Notes: a model not told the origin generated them from the sequence alone. A DNA stretch of 8,443 nucleotides from an uncultured Eubacteriales bacterium (GCA_900542245.1 UQMQ01000099.1:1-8443), one strand, 5' to 3'. Positions 1-6,835 are shown, numbered from the stretch's first letter. A program made the numbers and translations.

Positions 1-18
1 AAATACTATATTTTTTTC

Positions 19-47
19 ATTATACCATCACACTTTTGCATGTGCAA
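19..47 (-). promoter_or_regulatory. Sigma-A-type promoter reading out of the left edge
   Basis: On the minus strand a TTGCAC -35 box (42-47) lies exactly 17 bases from a perfect TATAAT -10 box (19-24). Transcription would start near position 12 and run left, so the gene it drives is outside the window. A 5-base dyad, TTGCA-TG-TGCAA (36-47), covers the -35 box and could be an operator, though such a short dyad may be chance. The promoter lies downstream of the operon terminator at 169-199, as expected for an independent transcription unit. Confidence 0.72.
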
Positions 48-68
48 CTTATTTTTATACATTAAAAA

Positions 69-85
69 AAGTATTATGTATACTT
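69..85. repeat. Short inverted repeat upstream of the left-edge promoter
   Basis: AAGTAT (69-74) and ATACTT (80-85) form a 6-base inverted repeat around a 5-base spacer. It sits about 20 bases upstream of the -35 box of the minus-strand promoter at 19-47, which fits an activator or repressor site. It lies in AT-rich DNA, where such a repeat can arise by chance. Confidence 0.25.
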
Positions 86-104
86 GTCACACTTTCCCGT
101 CTTC

Positions 105-131
105 CGTCGAAGTACTAGGAAACTTCCGACG
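105..131. repeat. Hairpin-forming inverted repeat in the intergenic region
   Basis: CGTCGAAGT (105-113) pairs with ACTTCCGACG (122-131) apart from one bulged base, leaving an 8-base loop. It is a GC-rich island in otherwise AT-rich DNA, and no T-run follows on either strand, so it is not a standard intrinsic terminator. Its role is unknown. It lies between the operon terminator and the left-edge promoter and is probably a DNA-level element, if it is functional at all. Confidence 0.3.
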
Positions 132-168
132 TCACTGGCGCGATGGCTAGTTTTTTGTTTGAAATTAT

Positions 169-199
169 AAAAAAAACCACCAGTGAACTAGTGGTTTTT
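169..199 (-). terminator. Intrinsic terminator of the minus-strand operon
   Basis: Read on the minus strand, arms 188-199 and 172-183 form a 12-base-pair stem (A-rich base, CCAC-UAG core) closed by a UUCA tetraloop at 184-187, followed by a run of U from the A-stretch at 169-176. One pair is a U-G wobble on the minus strand but a C-A mismatch on the plus strand, so the hairpin is better formed in the minus-strand transcript. It begins 18 bases past the stop codon of the D-aminoacylase-type gene, which places it at the end of the operon. Confidence 0.88.
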
Positions 200-216
200 A
201 TTGTGTCTATGCTGTT

Positions 217-1572
217 TTAACAATAGGAGATAAACCGTCCCAGTCTGTCATTGACGTGTTCGCCATCCTTGAGGGCGATTTCACCGCCGATCAGTACGTA
301 ATCGATGCCCTCCGGCTTGCAGAGCTTGGTGAAATCTGCTTTATCGATGATGGTGTCCGGGTTGAAAATCGTGATATCCGCGTCACAGCCAAGCGCAATC
401 CTGCCTTTTTGATCAAGCTCCAGGCGCTTTGCCGGTTCCAGTGTCATCTTGCGAAGCGCGTCGATCAGCGGCAGCGCTTTTTCTTCCCGCACATACTTGC
501 CGAGCACGCGCGGGAATGTCCCTGCGGCGCGCGGATGTCCGCTGCCGTTGTTGATGATTGCATCGCTGGCTACCATACCGTTCGGATTGACAATGGCCTC
601 TCTGATCTCGTCCTCATTCATGACGAACGCAACTGCCAGCATGTTCGGATATTCTGCTCTGGCTTTGCGGAAGATTTCCTCGTTACAACGAACATTCTTA
701 TATGGGTCATCCGTCAGCAAAATGTCCTTGTAATCCTTGCCCCAGCCCTCCAGACAGCCGTCTTCAAAGACTGCAGAGCCGATCTCTGTCGAGAACGCAT
801 TGTACGGATAAGTATCATAGTTCAGGGTCGGGTCCTGTTCCATCGCTGCGTTGATGCACGCGAGCGCTTCTTTCATGCTGCCGGTCGCCGAACAGCTGGA
901 CAGATGCGAGATCTGGAACTTCTGCGGGATCTCCTGTGAGAAGCGGATCATTTCCTCTACCGGGAACAGATCGTCCTTCTTCGTTTCGTCACGATAGTGC
1001 GCGGAAACCAGCAGATGCGGATCGTCAGAGGCTCTGACAGCCCATAGCATTTCATCAAAGGTGATGCCCGGATCGTATTCAATACCGAACGAAATACCAT
1101 ATGCGCCTTCCGCAAGCTCACGCTTCATGATTGCCTGCAGCTCGTCCATCTGTGCCTGCGACGGATGCGCGTATCTGCCGATGCCCAATTCCGTACGGAA
1201 ATGGTTGTAGCCCGCCAGAATCAGATAGTTGACCGGGCTGCCGCCCAACTCATTGAGCACCGATTTGAAAACAGACAACGGCTGCTTCTGCACGCCGCAG
1301 TTGCCGCCGACCGCTGTGGTGACGCCCATTTCCAGCATCATATTGGCAATGACGAATTGCTTACCCTCATGCACAAAATCCTCTTCATGCATATGAATAT
1401 CGATAAATCCCGGCGAAACCACTCTGCCCTCTGCATCAATGACTTGCCGCGCCTCCGGTGTTTCCGCACCGATGTAGGCGATCTTGCCGTCCTGCATACC
1501 GATATTCGCCTTTACCATTTCATTCTTTTCATAGTCCGGATACATTCCGTTTATAATCAATACTTGCAGCAT
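217..1572 (-). CDS. N-acyl-D-amino-acid deacylase (D-aminoacylase) family amidohydrolase
   Basis: The 451-residue product is a cytoplasmic metal-dependent amidohydrolase; family members remove the acyl group from N-acyl-D-amino acids or cleave related cyclic amides. The N-terminal small beta domain runs into VVSPGFIDIHMH (51-62), whose H60 and H62 are the HxH metal ligands. GNCG (90-93) is the D-aminoacylase signature, with C92 at the position of the family's metal-binding cysteine. Other likely active-site residues are H192 in AHYRDE, H223 in ISHL and D337 in VASDA. The C-terminal block GHPRAAGTFPRVLGKY (345-360) is also typical. The ATG follows an excellent AAAGGAGG ribosome site at 8 bases. 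This is the last gene of the operon, 90 bases after the M20 gene and 18 bases before the terminator. At 451 residues it is somewhat short for characterised D-aminoacylases (about 480), and its EYDPG motif (165-169) departs from theirs, so the exact substrate is open; a dihydroorotase- or hydantoinase-like activity is possible. Confidence 0.88.
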   Translation of the reverse strand: MLQVLIINGMYPDYEKNEMVKANIGMQDGKIAYIGAETPEARQVIDAEGRVVSPGFIDIHMHEEDFVHEGKQFVIANMMLEMGVTTAVGGNCGVQKQPLSVFKSVLNELGGSPVNYLILAGYNHFRTELGIGRYAHPSQAQMDELQAIMKRELAEGAYGISFGIEYDPGITFDEMLWAVRASDDPHLLVSAHYRDETKKDDLFPVEEMIRFSQEIPQKFQISHLSSCSATGSMKEALACINAAMEQDPTLNYDTYPYNAFSTEIGSAVFEDGCLEGWGKDYKDILLTDDPYKNVRCNEEIFRKARAEYPNMLAVAFVMNEDEIREAIVNPNGMVASDAIINNGSGHPRAAGTFPRVLGKYVREEKALPLIDALRKMTLEPAKRLELDQKGRIALGCDADITIFNPDTIIDKADFTKLCKPEGIDYVLIGGEIALKDGEHVNDRLGRFISYC

Positions 1573-1600
1573 CTCTGATTCCTCCTTTTGTCTTGCATAT

Positions 1601-1622
1601 GATGTAAAGATGATGTCAAGAT
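1601..1622. repeat. Tandem 11-base direct repeat between the two hydrolase genes
   Basis: GATGTAAAGAT (1601-1611) is followed at once by GATGTCAAGAT (1612-1622), differing at one base. It lies just upstream of the ribosome site of the D-aminoacylase-type gene (minus strand). It could be a protein-binding site or a small replication-slippage duplication. It runs directly into the palindromes at 1620-1650. Confidence 0.4.
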
Positions 1623-1650
1623 ATCCGATATCGACGCTGTCTGATATCAG
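1620..1650. promoter_or_regulatory. Cluster of GATATC palindromes, possible operator
   Basis: Three GATATC cores lie at 1620-1625, 1627-1632 and 1643-1648. The second is extended to the 8-base palindrome CGATATCG (1626-1633) and the third to the 10-base palindrome CTGATATCAG (1641-1650). Their centres are 16 bases apart, about one and a half helical turns. They fill the gap between the M20 stop codon and the next gene, so a regulator could act here on the final gene, or the palindromes could affect mRNA processing. No family-specific operator is recognised. Confidence 0.35.
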
Positions 1651-1662
1651 ATGCCGATAGAT

Positions 1663-2856
1663 TTATACGATCTTGCGGCCGCCCTGTGCCTCAAAATCGG
1701 CTTTCATTTGTTTGATCCTGTTTTCATCACCGAAGATCTTTGCGATCTGCAGGGCAATGACGTTCGCGCCGAGCGCGATGGTGTCATGCGCTCTGTCCGT
1801 TTTCACTGCAGCTGCAAACTCTCTGGTATGGATCGCGACACCGCGATCAACGATCTGCAGCGTCGGTTGGAACGCCGGGCAGACAAAGCTGACGTTGCCG
1901 ACATCGGAAGAACCAAAGATCTTCTCATGGTCGCCGTTGATATCGATGCCGAGTTCCTCATAGACCTCACGCAGCGCGTCCTCACCCGAGTAATTTCTTC
2001 TCATATTCGCATAGGCCGCTGCCGTTTCCACTTTATCCCAGGTGCACTGTGCTGCCAGCGCACCGCCTGCCGCGCAGTCATCTACCTTTCTGACGACATC
2101 CATCATGTAATCCAGATCCAGCGCTCTGACATAGAACTCTGCACTGGCCTCCTCCGGCACGATATTCGGTGCTTCTCCGCCGTTTCGGATCACGCCGTGG
2201 ATGCGGACATCCGGGGTCACATGCTGCCGCAGACAATCCGTTCCATGGAACATGAGCTGTGCCGCGTTCAGTGCATTGACACCCTCCCAAGGTGCCGCAG
2301 AAGCATGGGCTGCCTTACCATGGAAGGTATACAGATAGGAAGCAAGTCCATTGAGTGTGCAGTAGATCAGATTCTGGTCGTACAGATGGATCATCATTGC
2401 CATATCGTAGTGATCAAAGACACCTTTTTTGATTAGTGCGCATTTCGCGCCGTCGGTTTCTTCGACCGGAGTACCGATCACATCGATATCCGCGTCCAGC
2501 GCGTCCTGCAGCTTGGATGCCGCGATTCCCGCCAGTACGCTGATGGCGCCGCTGACACAGTGCCCGCAAGCATGTCCGATGCCCGGCAGCGCGTCGTATT
2601 CGGTCATAATCGCAACCTTATATTTATGGTCGTTTCTGCCGTAAGTCGCCTTAAAGGATGTTGGTAGACCCGCAAACGGATACTCTACGTCAAAGCCCTT
2701 ATGCTTCAGCAATTCTACAATCTTGCGTGACGATTCGTATTCCTCTCCGGAAAGCTCCGGATGGTCTGCCAGATCATCGTTCAGCGCAATCGCATCCTGC
2801 AGATTCGCCTTGACTGCCTCTGCGATTTTCTCTTTCATTTCTAAATATCTTTCCAT
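1663..2856 (-). CDS. M20 family amidohydrolase/metallopeptidase (ACY1L2/AbgB-like)
   Basis: The 397-residue product is a cytoplasmic two-metal amide hydrolase of the M20 aminoacylase-like group, whose members cleave N-acyl amino acids, p-aminobenzoyl-glutamate or dipeptides. EYDALPGIGHACGH (86-99) carries the metal-site cysteine C97 and H99. PVEETDGAK (130-138) carries the catalytic and metal-binding glutamates E132/E133, and H157 is the next ligand. HGKAAHASAAPWEGVNALNAA (179-199) opens the dimerisation domain. GSSDVGNVSF (316-324 region) and H343 in AIHTREF complete the site. Length is normal for the family and there is no signal peptide. The ATG is preceded at 7 bases by a near-perfect AAGGAGGG ribosome site. 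It starts 49 bases after the fusion gene and is followed by the D-aminoacylase-type gene, which suggests both enzymes act on what the upstream membrane protein handles. Substrate specificity cannot be read from sequence. Confidence 0.9.
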   Translation of the reverse strand: MERYLEMKEKIAEAVKANLQDAIALNDDLADHPELSGEEYESSRKIVELLKHKGFDVEYPFAGLPTSFKATYGRNDHKYKVAIMTEYDALPGIGHACGHCVSGAISVLAGIAASKLQDALDADIDVIGTPVEETDGAKCALIKKGVFDHYDMAMMIHLYDQNLIYCTLNGLASYLYTFHGKAAHASAAPWEGVNALNAAQLMFHGTDCLRQHVTPDVRIHGVIRNGGEAPNIVPEEASAEFYVRALDLDYMMDVVRKVDDCAAGGALAAQCTWDKVETAAAYANMRRNYSGEDALREVYEELGIDINGDHEKIFGSSDVGNVSFVCPAFQPTLQIVDRGVAIHTREFAAAVKTDRAHDTIALGANVIALQIAKIFGDENRIKQMKADFEAQGGRKIV

Positions 2857-2905
2857 TTTTTAACCCTCCTTGATGAGAAAGTTGTCTCAAGATGTTTTCA
2901 TCATA

Positions 2906-4927
2906 TCACATTTCACTTGGGATGTTAAGTTTTTTTCGAAGCTGCCGGATGATGATTTGTGTGTTCAGCGCATAGGCTGCAAACGGCTGCGCCTTGTTAC
3001 GCTTTTCACTCCAATAGCGCCGCATGTGCAGCTGCAGGAGCTCATCGTCCGAACGTCCCTGTCGAATCGCCTCCTCGAGCATATGTTGTTCCAGCTCGGC
3101 TTCTTTGATAAAGTCATCGAAATACGTCTGATTCCGAAAAGACGGCAATCTCCCGTAGTGTGGAAGTATCAGATCGTTCACGTCGAACGTCTTTAAGCGC
3201 GCCGCCGATGCAAAGCAATCATCATAGCTCTTGAGCGGAGAAGTCTGCACGAGCATGCTCGTCACCTGCATGCCGGTGCTCTCACTGGTGAAGAGGATTT
3301 TCTCCGGAGAAAGCAGATAGCTCGCAGAGCAGTCCGTATGCCCTTTTGTCTCATATGCCGTTATAGTCTCCGCACCCAGACTGATCCTGTCGCCGTCTGC
3401 AAGCACGCGGTCCACCCGCATGCCCGCAGCAGTGATCTCGATCCCCTCCACACCGTAAAGCGCTTTGGCGTTGTTTCCAAGCCGCTCCATGGTCGCTCTG
3501 GCGTTCGGATGGGCAAAGACCTCTTTGGCTTTTTGCAGCCCGCAGACCTGTGCCTCCGGCCAGACCTGCAGCACGTAAGGCAGCGCCCCGATGTGGTCGT
3601 AATGCGTATGCGAGAGCAGGATATAGTCTAGGGTTTTTCCTTCGGCATTTAACACCGTCTTTAGATTTTCAATCAAATTATCCGCAAAGCATGCCATGCC
3701 GCAGTCATACAATGCTGTTTTTTCGCTGCCGAGAATCAAAATCGCTTCGCCGCCGGGGCCTCCGGTTACACGCACCAGCGGACGCGGAAAATCCGTTCTG
3801 TCGTATCCCGCGAAGTTTTCAAAAAACGCGGGAATCGGCGCGCGTCTCATATCTTTTTGGTACAGTTTGCGCCTACGTTCCCTCCTCCGCACCTGCGCGA
3901 AATTGAGGAGCAGCATAGCGATGATTGCAAAACCCAGATAGCCTTCAATCGGAAACATATAGGCAACCACATTCTTGAAACCAACCAAGCCCAAAAGGAA
4001 TGCCAGACAAGCGGACAAGATCACCTTACGGCTCTTTTTTTCGTCTGTCCGGAGCTTGGTCGTGAAACCGTAAAAATTGCTGGTCGCGGACGCGTAAATG
4101 GCCGCAAAGAGCAGGACGCTGTAAATAATCCCTGCACCCTTGGAGATCCGTCCTGCGTAGGCAAGCATCGGCATATCCATCGCCTGCGCAAACTGCATGT
4201 CTTTTTGCAATGCAAGCACGATGGTGAAAGCCAGCACACCTAGAAAAATACCGCCCAGTCCGCTGCCGAGCATTGCAGATTTTTCGCTTTTCGCATTGAC
4301 CGACGAAGTGGCTACAATGGGAATCATTGCTAAAATATTATAGGAAATATACAGGCAAGCTGCCAAAACCCAGTTCCCCGCAATCGGTGACGGCTTGACA
4401 GGTTCACGCTGCGCCGAAGCCCCCAGATTCGCAGTGACTGCCAGCACACTGATCAGGATCACTGCCGCGAACAGAACCGGCATGATATAGCGAAAGACTT
4501 TGGAGATGCGTTCAAACTCTCCCAGCACAGTCACTATGACCAGCACACCGATCAGTACGCCGCCAACCAGTCTGCTGATGCCGAAGTTCTGGTGCAGAAG
4601 CGCACCGCCTGCCGCGGTCATATTGATCAGTACGGTAAACAGCATGATTGCCATAAACCAGCTGACCAGATTTTCGATTTTAGGATTGCCGCCCGGCGCG
4701 ATGATGCGCCCCATATCGTTGGTTCCGAGAATCCGCGCCAGATAGGCTGTCATCATGCCGAGGACCACAAACAGCACCGCAATCAGCAAAATACCGATCC
4801 TGCCCTGCTTGCCGAATACGCCGAAGAACTGCCAGATTTCTCGCCCGGACGCAAAACCGGCTCCCATGATCGCACCGACAAACATGAGAGCCACATTGAG
4901 TAAATTCAGATTTGTTTTTTGCTGCAT
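2906..4927 (-). CDS. Fusion of YkvI-type membrane protein and MBL-fold metallo-hydrolase
   Basis: The 673-residue protein has two parts. Residues 1-345 form a YkvI-like membrane protein with about ten hydrophobic helices (roughly 10-27, 43-65, 88-108, 117-136, 144-166, 184-205, 217-240, 265-282, 302-320, 325-345). The TM1 motif GAGFASGRE (22-30) is typical of YkvI, a probable transporter of the amino-acid-permease/sodium-symporter type. After an arginine-rich stretch (347-354) that predicts a cytoplasmic location, residues about 380-590 form a metallo-beta-lactamase fold: HTHYDH (440-445, ligands H440, H442, D444, H445), H530 in KGHTD and H590 in LPHYGR. The usual bridging aspartate is replaced by E549 in FTSESTG. 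Residues 591-673 are mostly helical. The only methionine at the junction (M360, ATG at 3848-3850) has no ribosome site, so one polypeptide is likely. AAGGAAG precedes the start by about 10 bases. YkvI proteins are usually about 350 residues and stand-alone. A sequencing artefact removing a stop codon is possible but not indicated. The transported substrate is unknown. Confidence 0.87.
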   Translation of the reverse strand: MQQKTNLNLLNVALMFVGAIMGAGFASGREIWQFFGVFGKQGRIGILLIAVLFVVLGMMTAYLARILGTNDMGRIIAPGGNPKIENLVSWFMAIMLFTVLINMTAAGGALLHQNFGISRLVGGVLIGVLVIVTVLGEFERISKVFRYIMPVLFAAVILISVLAVTANLGASAQREPVKPSPIAGNWVLAACLYISYNILAMIPIVATSSVNAKSEKSAMLGSGLGGIFLGVLAFTIVLALQKDMQFAQAMDMPMLAYAGRISKGAGIIYSVLLFAAIYASATSNFYGFTTKLRTDEKKSRKVILSACLAFLLGLVGFKNVVAYMFPIEGYLGFAIIAMLLLNFAQVRRRERRRKLYQKDMRRAPIPAFFENFAGYDRTDFPRPLVRVTGGPGGEAILILGSEKTALYDCGMACFADNLIENLKTVLNAEGKTLDYILLSHTHYDHIGALPYVLQVWPEAQVCGLQKAKEVFAHPNARATMERLGNNAKALYGVEGIEITAAGMRVDRVLADGDRISLGAETITAYETKGHTDCSASYLLSPEKILFTSESTGMQVTSMLVQTSPLKSYDDCFASAARLKTFDVNDLILPHYGRLPSFRNQTYFDDFIKEAELEQHMLEEAIRQGRSDDELLQLHMRRYWSEKRNKAQPFAAYALNTQIIIRQLRKKLNIPSEM

Positions 4928-4961
4928 TTTGTTCTTACTTCCTTATGCTTACAACCGACAC

Positions 4962-5498
4962 CTATGCTTCTGTATCTAAATCGTTTTGCGTCTGATAAGC
5001 CAACTGCTTGATCTCATCCCGGTTGTCACTCAGCGTCTGATTGATGATCGAGAAGGTCTTGTCCAGATTCGTATACATCTCTCCGAAATATTTCAGGTTC
5101 AGTTCGTCCATCTTTGCCTGCATATCATAGAGCATTTTGTCAACATAATCATAGGTTCTCATCTTGAGCATCTTGGCATGCAGCTCCGCGTCCTCGCGGA
5201 TCTCCTGCGCCAGCTTTGTTGCTCTGAGCGTGATATCATCCGTCTCCACCAGATAATCCGCCTGTTTCTTCGCCTCACGAATGATCCGTTCGTATTCTGC
5301 CTTGGCATCGGCAAGAATCCGGTCGCGTTCATCGCGGATCCACTTGGCCTGCTGCACGTCATCCGGGAGCGCCAAACGGACCTCTCTGACAATATTGAAA
5401 ACATCCTCTGCCTCCAGCATGATCTTGCTGGTCAGCGGTACATTCGTCGCGTTATCTACGATATCTTCCAACTCCTCAAGCAGTTCGAGGACTTTCAT
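4962..5498 (-). CDS. Coiled-coil 'ATPase'-annotated protein of the rsmD-coaD cluster (F0 subunit b-like)
   Basis: The 178-residue product is a soluble, highly charged helical protein. MKVLELLEELEDIV opens it, an ALPDDVQQAKWI segment follows near residue 43-54, and then comes a long heptad-rich coiled coil (about 55-135) with clustered Glu, Lys and Arg. Clostridial genomes carry a similar gene directly after coaD, usually annotated as an ATPase because it resembles the F0 b/DivIVA type of coiled coil; no nucleotide-binding motif is visible and the role is unknown. I chose the ATG at 5498 because clostridial homologues begin at this MxxxxLL segment and GGAAG lies 5 bases ahead. A start at 5510 (four residues longer) overlaps the coaD stop as TAATG, with GGGAG 12 bases upstream, and would also allow translational coupling. 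It is followed by the fusion gene after 34 bases. Confidence 0.8.
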   Translation of the reverse strand: MKVLELLEELEDIVDNATNVPLTSKIMLEAEDVFNIVREVRLALPDDVQQAKWIRDERDRILADAKAEYERIIREAKKQADYLVETDDITLRATKLAQEIREDAELHAKMLKMRTYDYVDKMLYDMQAKMDELNLKYFGEMYTNLDKTFSIINQTLSDNRDEIKQLAYQTQNDLDTEA

Positions 5499-5509
5499 TG
5501 TATCTTCCA

Positions 5510-5995
5510 TTACTTTTCAAATCTCCCTTTCATCATCTCTAAAACATACGGCGGCACAAGCATGCTGCCCTCTCCCCCAAGGGAGATGACCTGCTTCGCC
5601 ATGGTTGAACTTATAAAAGCGTATTTTGCGTCAGATATCAAAAATACGGTTTCGACATTTTCCTTATATAAATGCTGATGCAGCTGCGCCATCTGCTGTT
5701 CGCTGTCAAAATCCCCGACGCCGCGCAGGCCGCGCACCACCACATTGAAATCGTGCCTGTTTACAAAATCCGCCAGCAGCCCCTCGCACTTGTCCACGCT
5801 GACATTCGCAAGGTGTGCTGTACTCCTGCGAATCATATCCATGCGTTCCTCAAATGTAAACAAGGTTTTTTTTTCGAGATTCACCACCACGCCGACGGTC
5901 ACTTCATCAAATATATGGGCTGCTCTTTCGATCATATCCAAATGCCCTAGGGTCAACGGATCAAAAGAGCCTGCATACAATGCCTTTGTTTTCAT
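5510..5995 (-). CDS. coaD: Phosphopantetheine adenylyltransferase (PPAT)
   Basis: This 161-residue cytoplasmic enzyme transfers AMP from ATP to 4'-phosphopantetheine, giving dephospho-CoA, the fourth step of coenzyme A synthesis. The nucleotidyltransferase motif GSFDPLTLGH (9-18, with T15-x-G-H18) lies at the N-terminus. RGLRGVGDFDSEQQMA (88-103) is the characteristic PPAT block, and ISSTMAKQV (128-136) matches the conserved ISSTxVKE-like nucleotide-binding segment. The length is exactly that of the bacterial family. The open frame extends to a TTG at 6007, but the GGAGG ribosome site (complement of 6001-6005) falls inside that extension, 5 bases before the ATG at 5995, which is therefore the start. 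The stop codon overlaps or abuts the coiled-coil gene, and rsmD precedes it by 112 bases, the usual clostridial arrangement. Confidence 0.97.
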   Translation of the reverse strand: MKTKALYAGSFDPLTLGHLDMIERAAHIFDEVTVGVVVNLEKKTLFTFEERMDMIRRSTAHLANVSVDKCEGLLADFVNRHDFNVVVRGLRGVGDFDSEQQMAQLHQHLYKENVETVFLISDAKYAFISSTMAKQVISLGGEGSMLVPPYVLEMMKGRFEK

Positions 5996-6030
5996 CACTG
6001 CCTCCAAGCTGTCTTGTGTTTTTTGCCGTC

Positions 6031-6059
6031 ATTTTGCCTGTCCTGCTGTTTTCCGGCAA
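6031..6059 (-). promoter_or_regulatory. Weak candidate promoter for coaD
   Basis: In the 112-base gap between rsmD and coaD, the minus strand shows TTGCCG (6054-6059) 17 bases from CAAAAT (6031-6036). Each box matches the consensus at four of six bases. It would give coaD a short leader of about 30 bases. The gap also holds two copies of ACAGCAGG (complement of 6042-6049 and 6068-6075), one of them in a small CAGCA/TGCTG hairpin. The promoter call is tentative. Confidence 0.22.
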
Positions 6060-6107
6060 CGCAGCACCCTGCTGTACTCTTTATTTTAGCACAAGGCAGG
6101 CATGCAA

Positions 6108-6653
6108 TCAACCGTAAATCGTGATCGCGATCGAACCGTAGGTTCGTTCTTTCAATTTTTCAAAGCCCGCATAGGTTTCCGGGAAAACATCACGCTCTCC
6201 GTGTTCAGCTACGATGATACCCTCGTCGGCCAGCAGATCGTATGCGCGAATCAACGCAAAGCATCTGTCGTACAGACCTTCCCGATACGGCGGGTCCAAA
6301 AAGAAGATGTCGACCTTTTCTCCGCGCTCCGCAAGCCGCCCCAGCGCCTTTTCAAAGTCACCCGGGATTACGACTGACCACTCCTCTGCCCTGCACATCG
6401 CGATATTGCGCTTTGTCAGCTCTAGACCGGCTCTGCTGTTATCTGCAAAATAACACTTCTCGGCGCCGCGGGACAGCGCCTCCAGACCCAGATTGCCGGT
6501 CCCGCTGAAGAGGTCCGCGCAGACCGCGTCATACAGATTACCCGCGATCATGCTGAACAGCGCTTCCTTTACCTTCTCCGTCGTCGGGCGGATATCGTTT
6601 CCCACAGGCATCTCAAGACGCCTGCCCTTAAAATCACCTGTAATAATTCTCAT
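6108..6653 (-). CDS. rsmD: 16S rRNA (guanine(966)-N2)-methyltransferase RsmD
   Basis: This 181-residue SAM-dependent enzyme methylates G966 of 16S rRNA. MRIITGDFKGRRLEMP opens the protein as in most RsmD sequences, followed by RPTTEKVKEALF (22-33). The SAM-binding motif DLFSGTGNLGLEAL (47-60) comes next, and the N6/N2-amino-methyltransferase motif DPPY is at 120-123. The open frame could extend 30 codons upstream to 6743, but that stretch has no family similarity and runs over the promoter -10 box, so the ATG at 6653 is chosen. Its ribosome site (AAAGGAAAT, rather distant) is weak. It is the first gene of the minus-strand cluster. Confidence 0.95.
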   Translation of the reverse strand: MRIITGDFKGRRLEMPVGNDIRPTTEKVKEALFSMIAGNLYDAVCADLFSGTGNLGLEALSRGAEKCYFADNSRAGLELTKRNIAMCRAEEWSVVIPGDFEKALGRLAERGEKVDIFFLDPPYREGLYDRCFALIRAYDLLADEGIIVAEHGERDVFPETYAGFEKLKERTYGSIAITIYG

Positions 6654-6714
6654 AAATCTATCATTTCCTTTATCTCTGTTTTGTGCTTCACACATTTCGT
6701 GTCGTATTTGTTCT

Positions 6715-6743
6715 ATTATACAAAAAAAATACAGCCTGCGCAA
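6715..6743 (-). promoter_or_regulatory. Promoter of the rsmD operon
   Basis: A perfect TATAAT -10 box (6715-6720, minus strand) lies 17 bases from TTGCGC (6738-6743), a poor -35 box with only the TTG matching. The leader to the rsmD ATG would be about 55 bases. A perfect TTGACA (6746-6751) also exists upstream, but at a 25-base spacing that is too long for normal use. The spacer consists largely of the T-run and stem of the terminator at 6722-6748, so the two elements overlap physically. Confidence 0.55.
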
Positions 6744-6748
6744 GCTGT
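6722..6748 (-). terminator. Intrinsic terminator just upstream of the rsmD promoter
   Basis: On the minus strand ACAGCUU (6742-6748) pairs with AGGCUGU (6731-6737) around a GCGC tetraloop, followed by A and eight U (6722-6730). One U-G pair becomes a C-A mismatch on the plus strand, which also lacks a T-run, so the terminator works leftward. It would stop transcripts arriving from the SMI1/KNR4 gene before they enter the rsmD operon. Confidence 0.7.
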
Positions 6749-6796
6749 CAAAAAAGACCTCCCTTTTACCTGTTGTGTTGATTTTAGGCGCGCAAA

Positions 6797-6827
6797 ACCG
6801 CCCTCCATCGATTTGACGAAGGGCGGT
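6797..6827 (-). terminator. GC-rich hairpin, probable terminator of the SMI1/KNR4 gene
   Basis: ACCGCCCT (6797-6804) and AGGGCGGT (6820-6827) form a perfect 8-base-pair stem with a 15-base loop. On the minus strand the stem is followed by only a short T-run (TTTG), so termination may be incomplete, which would explain the second terminator at 6722-6748. It lies 64 bases past the stop of the SMI1/KNR4 gene. Confidence 0.5.
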
Positions 6828-6835
6828 GTATTCTT

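Noticed and set aside
256..939. Long plus-strand open frame opposite the D-aminoacylase-type gene
   Set aside because: It is antisense to a clearly conserved enzyme, has no ribosome site and no recognisable domain.
1614..1619. Perfect TTGACA -35 box upstream of the D-aminoacylase-type gene
   Set aside because: No acceptable -10 box lies 16-18 bases downstream on the minus strand; that position is taken by GCAAGA just ahead of the ribosome site.
1651..2436. 261-codon plus-strand open frame opposite the M20 gene
   Set aside because: It mirrors the codon pattern of the conserved minus-strand gene, and its composition (many Cys, His, Arg) is typical of antisense translation.
5996..6007. TTG start giving coaD four extra residues
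   Set aside because: The GGAGG ribosome site lies within those codons, and bacterial PPAT proteins begin at the following methionine.
6654..6743. 30-residue extension of RsmD
   Set aside because: It would begin upstream of the predicted transcription start and shows no similarity to RsmD, which starts at MRIITG.
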